From: Accumulibacter sp.
Lineage (GTDB): Bacteria > Pseudomonadota > Gammaproteobacteria > Burkholderiales > Rhodocyclaceae
Length of the DNA stretch: 43,521 nt
Assembly (NCBI RefSeq): GCF_029255125.1
Contig: NZ_JAPUVR010000084.1
Location: 1 to 43,521, forward strand
Reading direction: 5' to 3'
The translations under genes were made by a program, and so were the position numbers. This document shows positions 9,819 to 17,038 of this stretch, piece by piece (within the stretch, counting starts at the first letter, position 1; every line of letters begins with the position of its first letter). A model generated the notes under the pieces. The model ran no database searches, was not told where the DNA came from, and worked only from the letters and a program-made list of their open reading frames with translations.

Positions 9819-12800
9819 CTACTGTGCCTTGACGGCGATCGGATCGTCTATGCCGACCGTGAAAATCACGGGTCGCTGCTCGCGCTTGGTGAGTTCTATA
9901 ACCCTGTCTGTCACATAGCTTTGTAGCGTCGATGGTCGGATTAGACCGTCTTTTCTAAAGTCGGCTCCCCCACGGAGGCCTTCGATGATCGCCTTGGTAA
10001 AGGCACCGTTTCCCCACGCCGGGTCTTCCTGCGAATACTCCTTGCCGGTAGACGATGCAAAGACGAGAACCCCTCGTTCTTCATTGATTTCGTTGAGGGC
10101 TTTGGTCAGGTCCGGATTCGTCGACGACTGGCCGGGACGGGCATTGACCCCCGAATGACAAGTATCGATGAAGAATGCGGAGCGCCCCTTCAGGCCGAGC
10201 AGAGTGCGCGAAATCTCCTCGCCGGGTACCCAGCGCCGTGGCGCATTCTGCTGTTTCCAGTTTTCGAATTCCTGCGGGTTCTTGAAGTCGGCACGCGAGG
10301 GCAGCACTTCGGGGTCTCCCGGGATGAAGTAATACGCCGCCCCTACGCGATCGCCGTGGCCAGCCATGAAGACGACGCCAGCGTCCTTCTCGCCGACGCT
10401 TTCGCGCAGCCAGCGCAGGCCATCGAGCACATTCTGCCGGCTGGCCTGCTCGTTGATCAACAGTCGCGGGACAGCGGTTCCGTAGAGTTTGCCCGCCTGG
10501 CGGACCATGTGGTGGTTGAAGTCACGCGCGTCCTTCTCAGCCAGATCAAGCTTCCACTCTTCCGGGTACTTGCTGACGCCGATGATCAGGAGATAGAGCG
10601 TCTCGAAGCGCGTCTCGGGAACCTTCACCGGTGCCGCGCTGCGCCGAACGCTGATCACCACCGGCTCCGACTTGCCGTTCTTGTTCGCGGCAAACAGCCT
10701 GATCTGGCTGTCCACCGGCGGGATCTCCACCTGCACCTCGTGCGCCTCGCCGCGAGTGCTGCGCAGGGCGCGGTTGTCGAGCGAGCGAACCAGCTTGTCG
10801 TTGACTCGCACCTTGACTTCACTGACCGGAGCATCGCTCGGGCTACGCAGCACAAAACGCACGGGTATCGTACTCGCTGAGGTTTCGAGTTCGCTCTCGG
10901 TCTGCAGATCGATCACCGGCGGCAGCAGATTGGCCACGTTGCCCTGCCCGCGTGCAGGCGGCGGCGCAACAGCAGGCGTTGACGGTGCCAGCACCGACGG
11001 ACGCGGAGGACTCTTGCTCGTTTCGACAGGCGGTGGCAGAGAACCAGGTTCACTCACACCAAGCGCGGCAAGCGCGCTGGCAGCTGCACGCACCGCTTCG
11101 CCTTCATCGCCGGTGCGCAGAATGCTCTGGATGATCTCCGGGCGGTAGAAACGATCGCGGAAGCGACCGACCGAGAAGAAGTCGGACGCGATGTTCGGAC
11201 CGCGATTGAGGTGCCAGCCAACAAGGTCTTCCCCTTCCAGCGACGTATCGTAGTAGCCGGACGGCGACCAGATGATCCAGCGCTTGCCGTCTATGTGGAC
11301 GAAGAGCGCGAGTTGCTCGCGCCCATCGCGCATACGGTACCAGCGAATCGTTCCGTCGCCCAGGCCGGCCACTACCCAGCGGCCATCGCTCGAGAGATTG
11401 GTTGCCCAGACCGCGGCCGGGGTGCGTTGTTCCCAAAGCGGGTTGCCGTCGACCGCATAAGCCCGCAGGTACCATTCAGTGCCCAGCACGAAACGCTGCT
11501 TGTCGGCGCTGATTGCCATGCTGCGCGATACTTCCCCGGGGCGCAACTCGAGCTGGCGCGAACCGATTTTGGGCGCGGAAGAATTCTTCCAGTTGCTCGG
11601 CCCGCCGCCCATCCAGCCTGGCTGGCGCGGCGATTCGAGTTTCGCTTCCGGGCCATAGGGGCGAACGTCACCTTTGGCAAGGTCAAAAAGCAGCATGTTG
11701 CCACCGGGAGCAAGCGGAAAGGCGACCCGCGCTGCATCTTCCGAGAGCATGAACTTGTCGTCCGCATCGCGATAGTCAGCCGTCTGCTGACGCGCGTAGA
11801 GCCGCCGGCTCCCCGCCGCGTCAAAACTCGCCCAGGAGGGCTCGGCGCTGCCTACCAGCACGCCGTCGCGCCAGGCGACAAGCGAGGTAACGATATTGCT
11901 GAATCCGGTGATCTCGCGTGCAGCCGCTCGTCCGCTGTCGGCAAAGGCGAAAACGGCAAAGCGGTCGCGCGCGCGCGCCGTACCGCCGCCATAGAGGATG
12001 CGGCCATCACTGCTCCAGGCGACGCGTCCCAAATTTCCCTCGCTGACCGGCGGAGTCGTATGGCGCGGCGTCAAGGTTGCCGCGTCGAGCACATCGATCC
12101 GGCCGCTATCCTGGTAGCCGACAGCCAGCATGCTGCCGTCAGGCGAAAACGCCAGTGAATACGGCTTGCCGGGCATCTGCTTGCGGGCGGTTCGCTGCAG
12201 CCCCTTGCGATCGATCCGGTAGAGGCGGATGCTGCCGTCCAGGCTGCATGTCGCGAGGCGCCCGTCGGCGGCAAAATCAGCGCCGTAGATCGCCTCGTTG
12301 TACTCCGGATCACTGCCAATGAAGCCTAGATTTCGTTGGAAAACACGTAGGCCGGACTGGCGCAGCCCCACCGCAAGCTGCTGGCTGTCCTTCGACCAGG
12401 CGACTTGCGTTACCGGTGCCTCCAATCCCGAAAGCGTACTCTTCGGCGGAAGCCGGCCGGAGGCTCGTTCGAAAAGGTAGAGCGAGTGCGTCCGTCCGTC
12501 GAAGCCGGCGTTACCACCCAAGGCGACCTGGCGCCCGTCCGGCGAAAGGGCGGCAGCGTAGATCGCGCCGACGCCTTCGGGTCCTACCGGCGGCCGGAAC
12601 ACGGTCAGCAGGCGCCCGGTCGCTGCGTCCCACAGGCGCGCAGTCTTGTCCTCTGACGCGCTGACAATCCACCGGCCCTGGCTATCGCTGCTGACACGCG
12701 TCACCAACGACAGATGGGCGCCTGCCTCGATGCGCAGAATCGGCTCGGTCGATACCTGAGCGGCCGCCGCCCGAACCAGACACAGCAGCAAACCGAACAC

Positions 12801-12830
12801 AAGCTGCCGGCAGGCGGCGCGCGCCCACAT
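9819..12830 (-). CDS. Exported WD40 beta-propeller and caspase-like (C14) protease
   Basis: 1003 aa from the ATG at 12830 (MWARAACRQLVFGLLLCLV, a convincing signal peptide ending AAAAQ). A TTG at 12875 would overlap the ompA-like gene and lacks a ribosome site. The N-terminal half is a WD40-type propeller: a canonical blade is SSDSQGRWIVSASEDKTARL with DAATGRLL, and further blades read LSPDGRQVALGG and FSPDGSMLAVGY. A proline-rich linker (about 600-640) and an Ig-like segment follow. The C-terminal domain is a caspase/metacaspase fold with catalytic H825 (FMAGHGD) and C891 (FIDTCHSG), both intact, and basic-residue-type specificity cannot be read. It is predicted to be periplasmic or surface-exposed. 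Family members are common in environmental bacteria, with poorly known substrates. It sits after FecR and OmpA-like genes. Confidence 0.92.
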   Translation of the reverse strand: MWARAACRQLVFGLLLCLVRAAAAQVSTEPILRIEAGAHLSLVTRVSSDSQGRWIVSASEDKTARLWDAATGRLLTVFRPPVGPEGVGAIYAAALSPDGRQVALGGNAGFDGRTHSLYLFERASGRLPPKSTLSGLEAPVTQVAWSKDSQQLAVGLRQSGLRVFQRNLGFIGSDPEYNEAIYGADFAADGRLATCSLDGSIRLYRIDRKGLQRTARKQMPGKPYSLAFSPDGSMLAVGYQDSGRIDVLDAATLTPRHTTPPVSEGNLGRVAWSSDGRILYGGGTARARDRFAVFAFADSGRAAAREITGFSNIVTSLVAWRDGVLVGSAEPSWASFDAAGSRRLYARQQTADYRDADDKFMLSEDAARVAFPLAPGGNMLLFDLAKGDVRPYGPEAKLESPRQPGWMGGGPSNWKNSSAPKIGSRQLELRPGEVSRSMAISADKQRFVLGTEWYLRAYAVDGNPLWEQRTPAAVWATNLSSDGRWVVAGLGDGTIRWYRMRDGREQLALFVHIDGKRWIIWSPSGYYDTSLEGEDLVGWHLNRGPNIASDFFSVGRFRDRFYRPEIIQSILRTGDEGEAVRAAASALAALGVSEPGSLPPPVETSKSPPRPSVLAPSTPAVAPPPARGQGNVANLLPPVIDLQTESELETSASTIPVRFVLRSPSDAPVSEVKVRVNDKLVRSLDNRALRSTRGEAHEVQVEIPPVDSQIRLFAANKNGKSEPVVISVRRSAAPVKVPETRFETLYLLIIGVSKYPEEWKLDLAEKDARDFNHHMVRQAGKLYGTAVPRLLINEQASRQNVLDGLRWLRESVGEKDAGVVFMAGHGDRVGAAYYFIPGDPEVLPSRADFKNPQEFENWKQQNAPRRWVPGEEISRTLLGLKGRSAFFIDTCHSGVNARPGQSSTNPDLTKALNEINEERGVLVFASSTGKEYSQEDPAWGNGAFTKAIIEGLRGGADFRKDGLIRPSTLQSYVTDRVIELTKREQRPVIFTVGIDDPIAVKAQ

Positions 12831-12855
12831 TGGGAAACCCAGGCGCGGCTTGGGC

Positions 12856-13449
12856 TTAACGAACGAGAATTTCAATTCGGCGATTTCTCGGCTCGGGCGT
12901 TTCGTCCGGAGTCGCGATCAAGGGTTCGCGTTCTCCGCGGCCCGCGGTCTGAATCGAGTCTTCCGGCTGACCCTGCTGTATCAGCCGCTTCTTGAACGAC
13001 TCGGCGCGGCGCAAGGCCAAGCGATCGTTGTCGGCAACGAGGCCAACCCGATCGGTGTGGCCAACGACCACGATGTCGGGAACCGGGCGCGCCTTGATCT
13101 CGGCAATGATCGCGTCCAGATCGCGTTTTGACGCGGTCGTCAGCTCGTCGCTGCCTTCAAGGAAGTACAACGTGAAACGTGCCGGTGGCGGCGGCGAGGC
13201 ATCGAGCGCTTCCCCGAATCGCTTCTTGACCTCCTGCTCGTTGCTGGTTCCCTGCTCAAACTTACCGCCGGTGGTGCGCGCGCTTTGATACGGGCGCTCG
13301 AGTTTGATTGCGTGACCGCCCTCGATGGCCTTGACGCTGAGCGTTCCCGCGTCGCCGGCACCACGGTTCGGTAGCAAGACGTAACTATCGCGGTTGGCGC
13401 AGGCGACGACGCTGAGTGAGACAGCAAGCACGATTGACAAGCTCTTCAT
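12856..13449 (-). CDS. OmpA-like peptidoglycan-binding lipoprotein
   Basis: 197 aa. The lipobox VVAC gives lipidated C17. Residues 18-85 have no recognised domain; the C-terminal OmpA/MotB-like domain (about 92-197) has FTLYFLEGSDELT, VVVGHTDRVG and the NDRLALRRAESFKKRL helix that binds the diaminopimelate of peptidoglycan, ending NRRIEILVR. It starts 3 nt after the FecR-like gene stop and ends 25 nt before the WD40-caspase start. Role inferred: anchoring the complex to peptidoglycan. Confidence 0.92.
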   Translation of the reverse strand: MKSLSIVLAVSLSVVACANRDSYVLLPNRGAGDAGTLSVKAIEGGHAIKLERPYQSARTTGGKFEQGTSNEQEVKKRFGEALDASPPPPARFTLYFLEGSDELTTASKRDLDAIIAEIKARPVPDIVVVGHTDRVGLVADNDRLALRRAESFKKRLIQQGQPEDSIQTAGRGEREPLIATPDETPEPRNRRIEILVR

Positions 13450-13452
13450 CGC

Positions 13453-13944
13453 TTATTCCCCAACACTGACTACATAATTCTTGGCCGTACCGCTGACTTC
13501 GGCCTTGGGCGTCACCATACGCATCGCCTCCGGCGTCTGCTTGGCAATGTTTCCGGCCTGCACCGACACCGTTCCGCGCTTGATGTACGCGTCGAAGGCG
13601 CCCATATACGTCGTCGAGTCGTAGGCATACCGTTGCAGCACGACTTCGGCGTCGGATCCAAGAGACAGGGTCGAATTGTCCTTGAACATGATACCCACCG
13701 AACCGTTACCGCCAGTCTGGATCGTGTCCTTTTCCTTCAAGCGCGCACCGACGACTCCCGGGTAGCGTTGGCCGTCGCGTTCAATGTTCACCACACCGCG
13801 CGACACTTTGACCTGAGCATCCCAGCCCGTGGCAGCCGCTGGGGTTGGCTCGGCAGCCATCAGGGGAGCCGCACAAAACGCGGCGGCGCACAGGGCGCTC
13901 GCCGCCAGGCCCGAGGCCCGCTTGTGTCTTGAAATCTGCAGCAT
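13453..13944 (-). CDS. Exported FecR-domain protein
   Basis: 163 aa. The signal peptide spans about residues 1-30 (ALCAAAFCAAPLMAAEP). The FecR-type domain follows (about 44-140), with KVSRGVVNIERDGQRYPG, LKEKDTIQTGGNGSVGIMF and STLSLGSDAEVVLQRY, the usual pattern of this beta-rich fold. No anti-sigma cytoplasmic domain or membrane anchor is present, so it is a stand-alone exported FecR protein and not a classic sigma regulator. GGGAAGG precedes the ATG. It is the first gene after the intrinsic terminator at 14089-14134 and has its own candidate promoter, so it opens a second transcription unit with the OmpA-like, WD40-caspase and Gly-zipper genes. Confidence 0.88.
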   Translation of the reverse strand: MLQISRHKRASGLAASALCAAAFCAAPLMAAEPTPAAATGWDAQVKVSRGVVNIERDGQRYPGVVGARLKEKDTIQTGGNGSVGIMFKDNSTLSLGSDAEVVLQRYAYDSTTYMGAFDAYIKRGTVSVQAGNIAKQTPEAMRMVTPKAEVSGTAKNYVVSVGE

Positions 13945-13977
13945 GAGAACCTTCCCAAAAAGTTTGGCGGGACACCA

Positions 13978-13990
13978 TGTCCGTCGGACA
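13978..13990. promoter_or_regulatory. TGTCCG/CGGACA palindrome at the predicted FecR transcript start
   Basis: TGTCCGTCGGACA is a perfect 6-1-6 inverted repeat just downstream of the candidate -10 box (13993-13998), where the transcript should start. This is a typical place for a repressor operator; no cognate regulator is in the window. Function inferred only. Confidence 0.3.
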
Positions 13991-13992
13991 TC

Positions 13993-14021
13993 AGTCTAGC
14001 GCGCAAGTGCCCCAGCGGCAA
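13993..14021 (-). promoter_or_regulatory. Candidate sigma-70 promoter for the FecR-OmpA-caspase unit
   Basis: On the minus strand, TTGCCG (14021-14016) and TAGACT (13998-13993) are separated by exactly 17 nt. Each hexamer matches 4/6 of the consensus. It lies between the intrinsic terminator and the FecR-like gene, where an independent promoter is needed. Two small inverted repeats (14017-14043 and 14045-14065) surround it. Confidence 0.4.
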
Positions 14022-14088
14022 CCTGCGTGGCTTCAGGGTTGCCCCTCCCGAGTAGGGAACGGGAGCTCCGGACAAGTGGGGGCCACTC

Positions 14089-14134
14089 AAAAAGCGAAAA
14101 GCCACCGCTGACGGTGACCCGTCAGCGGTGGCTT
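14089..14134 (-). terminator. Strong intrinsic terminator after the second repeat-protein gene
   Basis: A perfect stem, GCCACCGCTGACG (14101-14113) against CGTCAGCGGTGGC (14120-14132), extends by two A-T pairs to 15 bp with a 6-nt loop. On the minus strand it is followed by TTTTCGCTTTTT. It lies about 15 nt after the stop of the 97-aa repeat protein. It should end or strongly attenuate transcription, dividing the 19-9 kb cluster in two units. Confidence 0.92.
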
Positions 14135-14148
14135 CGTGCGCGACGAAA

Positions 14149-14442
14149 TTACTTCTTGGCGTCGCCGATCACGCCGGCTTCGTTGGTGGCGGTATTGCCC
14201 TTGCCGACAGCAACCGCGGCTGCGTTGGTCTGCTTGGCCTTGATGTCGGTACGGCCCTGAACAGAGGTCTTGCCCTTGATGGCGCCGGCCGTGTTGGCAG
14301 CCTTGTTGTCCTTGCCGACGGCTACCGCGGCGACGTTTTCCTGTTTGGCGTCGATGGTCGTCGTGCCCTTGACTTTGGTGTCCTGAGCAAAAGCGGGAGC
14401 AGCAGCAAAGGCGGCGGCGAGGATGATGGCGATAGTGCGCAT
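14149..14442 (-). CDS. Secreted two-repeat curlin-like protein
   Basis: 97 aa. The signal peptide is about residues 1-19 (AAFAAAPAFA, cleaved before Q20). The mature protein is essentially two copies of one repeat, starting about V24 and V61 (37-residue period). Both copies share GxTxIxAKQ, NxxAVAVGK, NxAxN and AGxI, with about 20 identical positions. Alternating small and hydrophobic residues with regular Asn/Gly resemble curlin or other beta-solenoid amyloid repeats, though not the exact CsgA pattern. It has an excellent ribosome site (AAGGAG, 7-nt spacer) and is followed at once by a strong terminator, as expected for an abundantly made subunit. Related to the protein at 15434-15760. Function is inferred; no database match was available. 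Confidence 0.85.
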   Translation of the reverse strand: MRTIAIILAAAFAAAPAFAQDTKVKGTTTIDAKQENVAAVAVGKDNKAANTAGAIKGKTSVQGRTDIKAKQTNAAAVAVGKGNTATNEAGVIGDAKK

Positions 14443-14474
14443 AGAGATTCTCCTTAGTTAATTTGTGGTTACTA

Positions 14475-14500
14475 GGTACTGCCTGGTACTACCGTACTGC
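14475..14500. repeat. Three tandem about 10-bp direct repeats upstream of the repeat-protein gene
   Basis: On the plus strand, GGTACTGCCT, GGTACTACC and GTACTGC follow each other (14475-14484, 14485-14493, 14494-14500). The about 10-bp period puts the same face of the helix forward, as in multi-site operators. It lies 33-58 bp before the ATG at 14442, in the only non-coding gap of the upstream unit apart from its promoter. Confidence 0.4.
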
Positions 14501-14515
14501 AATGGATGCTTGCCG

Positions 14516-15124
14516 TCAGCCGGCAACAACCTTGAACACCACGCGCCGGTTCTTTGCGTCGCGCGGATCCAGGTCCCTTAGTGGGTCGGTCGAGCCCTTG
14601 CCTACCGGCACCAGGCGTTTACGTTCGACCGACCCTTTGTCTACGATGAACTTCACTACGGCGTTGGCACGCTCGCGCGACAACGCCATGTTTTTCTCCG
14701 GATTCCCGTCCGCATCGGTGTGACCCTCGACGATCACGCAGCGATCGGGCGTCAGCGCCAGAATCTTGCCAATCTCGGTTAACGTGTTGCCCGATCCCGG
14801 CGTGATCACCGCACTGCCCGGACGAAACTGAATCGGGAACTGGACAGCGGTGGCACGAACGTCTGGCGGAAGCGCTGCACAGTCAGTCGCCCCGCCGCTG
14901 GCGGCTGGCGCTGCACTGGGTTGGGCCTGCGTTGCGTCGCCATCGAAGACGATCGCCCGCGTCCGCTTCTTCTTGGGCGCTTCAGACGGTTCAGTCATCG
15001 CACGACGAAGTTCCTCCAGGCCGGAGGCGTCGTCGTCCGCTGCGCTGGCAAGTGGAGCAAAGGTGACGCCGTTCAACAAGCTAACCAGCGCTACGGCGGC
15101 AACCCGTTTAAGATTCGCTTTCAT
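14516..15124 (-). CDS. Exported OmpA-like protein
   Basis: 202 aa from the ATG at 15124 (MKANLKRVAAVALVSLLNG, signal peptide ending PLASA). A second ATG at 15142 would overlap the upstream gene by 10 nt; neither has a strong ribosome site, so the start is uncertain by six residues. The region after the signal is charged and Ala/Pro-rich (about 30-85, including EAPKKKRTR). The C-terminal OmpA-like domain (about 95-202) has the FRPGSAVITPGS segment, VIVEGHTDADG and the NMALSRERANAVVKFIV helix. No lipobox cysteine. It follows the 104-aa gene by 8 nt and probably binds peptidoglycan. Confidence 0.9.
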   Translation of the reverse strand: MKANLKRVAAVALVSLLNGVTFAPLASAADDDASGLEELRRAMTEPSEAPKKKRTRAIVFDGDATQAQPSAAPAASGGATDCAALPPDVRATAVQFPIQFRPGSAVITPGSGNTLTEIGKILALTPDRCVIVEGHTDADGNPEKNMALSRERANAVVKFIVDKGSVERKRLVPVGKGSTDPLRDLDPRDAKNRRVVFKVVAG

Positions 15125-15132
15125 TGACTGTC

Positions 15133-15447
15133 TCACTTGCATACGTTGATGACTTCTTTGGTGGTCACGACGACGTCTTTCGGTGCCCTTTGTCCGGGCC
15201 GTCCCGTCTGGGCCGTACCTACATTAACGTTGCACGTGTTATTCCGTTTACTTCCGATGTTAACAACTCGCTTCTGCAGCGCCGGATCGTTCGGATTGCC
15301 ACCCTTTTGCCAGGCTTTGGCCATGGCATTGTTGACTTTCGTCTGGGAAGCCGCGTTGAGGTTCTGGACGGCGTAGGCCGCGCCTGCCGACAAGCAGACG
15401 AGCGCGACGACCAGGTTTCGCGCAATTCTGGGTTTACTTGCATTCAT
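15133..15447 (-). CDS. Small exported protein of unknown function
   Basis: 104 aa from the ATG at 15447 (a TTG at 15456 is possible). The signal peptide is MNASKPRIARNLVVALVCLS with cleavage near AYA-V. The mature part has a polar helical-looking segment (SQTKVNNAMAKAWQKGG) and a C-terminal half with two cysteines (NNTCNVNVG and the final INVCK), perhaps a disulfide. It overlaps the upstream repeat-protein gene by 14 nt. Like its neighbour it ends in -CK, and RNNTCNVNVGTA could be a decayed repeat, but this is weak. No family recognised; position argues for a minor component or chaperone of the repeat proteins. Confidence 0.75.
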   Translation of the reverse strand: MNASKPRIARNLVVALVCLSAGAAYAVQNLNAASQTKVNNAMAKAWQKGGNPNDPALQKRVVNIGSKRNNTCNVNVGTAQTGRPGQRAPKDVVVTTKEVINVCK

Positions 15448-15760
15448 CGCTGACAATCGCTCCTATATTGGTACACGCTTTTCTGTTCCTGCCCGCGGCC
15501 ACTGTCGTGACGTTGGTTGCAGAGACATTGATTCGTGTATTTCCCTTCTTATCACCTTGGATGACGCCGACCCGATTCCGGGCGACATTGTTGCTGCCTA
15601 TGGCAACCGCCGTCGTATTCTTGGTTGACGCGTTGATCTCGGTGTTCCCCTGGACACGGGTGGTTTTCTGAGCATGACATGACTGGGAAATGCTCAGCGC
15701 GGCAAACAAGGCAAAGCACACCTTGATTGACGATCCAGAAACGTGGGCGAACATACTCAT
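15434..15760 (-). CDS. Secreted two-repeat curlin-like protein (second paralogue)
   Basis: 108 aa. The ATG at 15760 overlaps the metallopeptidase stop (ATGA) and has AGGAG with a 7-nt spacer. Signal peptide about 1-30, ending SCHAQ. Two repeats of about 34 residues start near G38 and G73: GNTEINAS, then TAVAIGSNNVARN and GVI; and GNTRINVS, TTVAAGRN, then IGAI. They share the GxTxI, NxxxxVAxG and GxI framework with the 97-aa protein at 14149-14442, but carry more Arg/Asn and two cysteines in or after the second copy (C96, C107). Probably a minor or nucleator-like subunit versus the Ala/Lys-rich paralogue; inference only. Confidence 0.85.
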   Translation of the reverse strand: MSMFAHVSGSSIKVCFALFAALSISQSCHAQKTTRVQGNTEINASTKNTTAVAIGSNNVARNRVGVIQGDKKGNTRINVSATNVTTVAAGRNRKACTNIGAIVSDECK

Positions 15761-16704
15761 GGCGCATCTCCTGCCTTGACGTTGAGCGGCAGCCGAGTCG
15801 GCGGCCGTCCCTTTAGGAACGCTTCCCGCATTCCGGCCAGAGCCTTTTCCGTCACGCCGAGACGAGTTGCCGAAAACGACCCGGCGTCCGGCGTAAACAT
15901 CAGATAAGCCTGCATTTCATTGATCAGTAGTTCCTCGTTTTCAACCGCATAGCGCATGCTCGCCAGGAAACGCCGAAAGGCGTCCTTTTGCGTATCGGTC
16001 AGGCTGTCTTCCCAGAAGGCGCGGCAATACTTGTTGTAGGCAAGGTTCGTGTGAAACTCGCCGTGCGCCAGTTCGTGCAACAAAATCGCATAGCGCGCAT
16101 TGCTCGTCACTCCTGGCTCATTGCTGCGACGTTCCTGCACCTGCGGGATCGAGAGAATCATCGTGTGCGGCTTTTGCGCCTGATAGAAACCTCGCCATTC
16201 CTTCATCAGACCCTGTTCGACCAGGAAGTCGCGCAGGGCGTATTCCTCAGGGAACAGTTCGACCTTGTCGCGCTCGGCATAGTTGAAGAACTGAACCAAA
16301 TCAGAGACCCGCAGATCGTGTCCGGCAGCGAAACTGGCAAAAGTCCGGTTGGCTGCACCAATGTACTTGGTCAGCTCCTCGGTCGTCAGAACGCGCGGAT
16401 ACGGTTCGCTGTATTGATGTTCCTTGAGCTGCGTCACGCGGTTGAAGGTGCGACCAAGAACCTCGAGTCCGGGAACATCGATGATCCAAATCTCGCTGTT
16501 CGGCGTGTAGCGCCAAGCCACTGGCGCGTCGAGCCTGGTCTGCAGAATCGCCTTCATGTCGCCGTCTCTGACTTCGAAGGCTTGTGCCGTGACGTTGCCG
16601 AGCAGGACGACGATCAGGCTGAGCAGAAACAGCACACGGTTCAGCAGGTGCACCGGGCGCGACGCAGTACTTGCCATCGCCAGAGGATCTTTTCCAGGCT
16701 TCAT
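15757..16704 (-). CDS. Exported or membrane-anchored HExxH metallopeptidase
   Basis: 315 aa. An N-terminal hydrophobic segment (about 19-40, LLNRVLFLLSLIVVLLGNV) is a signal peptide or anchor. The zinc site is visible: H210-E211-x-x-H214 in HELAHGEFH and a likely third ligand E263 in NEMQAYLMF, 49 residues on, a gluzincin-like layout. The rest is not a family I can name. The ATG at 16704 overlaps the preceding gene (ATGA) and has GGAG upstream. Placed between the CsgG-like gene and the repeat-protein genes, it may process or clear exported subunits; this is inference. Confidence 0.82.
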   Translation of the reverse strand: MKPGKDPLAMASTASRPVHLLNRVLFLLSLIVVLLGNVTAQAFEVRDGDMKAILQTRLDAPVAWRYTPNSEIWIIDVPGLEVLGRTFNRVTQLKEHQYSEPYPRVLTTEELTKYIGAANRTFASFAAGHDLRVSDLVQFFNYAERDKVELFPEEYALRDFLVEQGLMKEWRGFYQAQKPHTMILSIPQVQERRSNEPGVTSNARYAILLHELAHGEFHTNLAYNKYCRAFWEDSLTDTQKDAFRRFLASMRYAVENEELLINEMQAYLMFTPDAGSFSATRLGVTEKALAGMREAFLKGRPPTRLPLNVKAGDAP

Positions 16705-17012
16705 TCAGTTTTCTCCGTTACGCTTGCGCCCTCACCCTTCTTACCCCAGCGGATTGAGTACGTCTTCCTGGTCTTCTTGGAGAAGTACTCGCCCACACCC
16801 CGATCGATTTTCGCCCCGTCGATATAAACGTCGTCGTTGATGATCAGCACACCTTCGATCACTGCGTCCTTGTCGACCTCGCCGGAGGTATTGGCGACAA
16901 AATTGTTCGACCCCCAGTCGATTTTCACGCTACCGCCGAACCCAGCGACTGCCACCCAGGCAACGACCACCAGTGTCAGCAACACCAGCAGGGAAGCAGC
17001 GGCCATCTTCAT
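16701..17012 (-). CDS. Small membrane-anchored protein of unknown function
   Basis: 103 aa. One N-terminal transmembrane segment (about 5-25, LLVLLTLVVVAWVAVAGF), then a periplasmic segment with GGSVKIDWGSNNFVANTSGE and INDDVYIDGAKI, and a basic C-terminus (KKTRKTY, RWGKKGEG). The mature part looks beta-rich. It overlaps the metallopeptidase gene by 4 nt and starts 26 nt after the upstream gene. No family recognised; the overlap argues that it works with the metallopeptidase. Confidence 0.8.
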   Translation of the reverse strand: MKMAAASLLVLLTLVVVAWVAVAGFGGSVKIDWGSNNFVANTSGEVDKDAVIEGVLIINDDVYIDGAKIDRGVGEYFSKKTRKTYSIRWGKKGEGASVTEKTE

Positions 17013-17038
17013 TGCTCGCCCCGTTCACGTCCTGGCGG

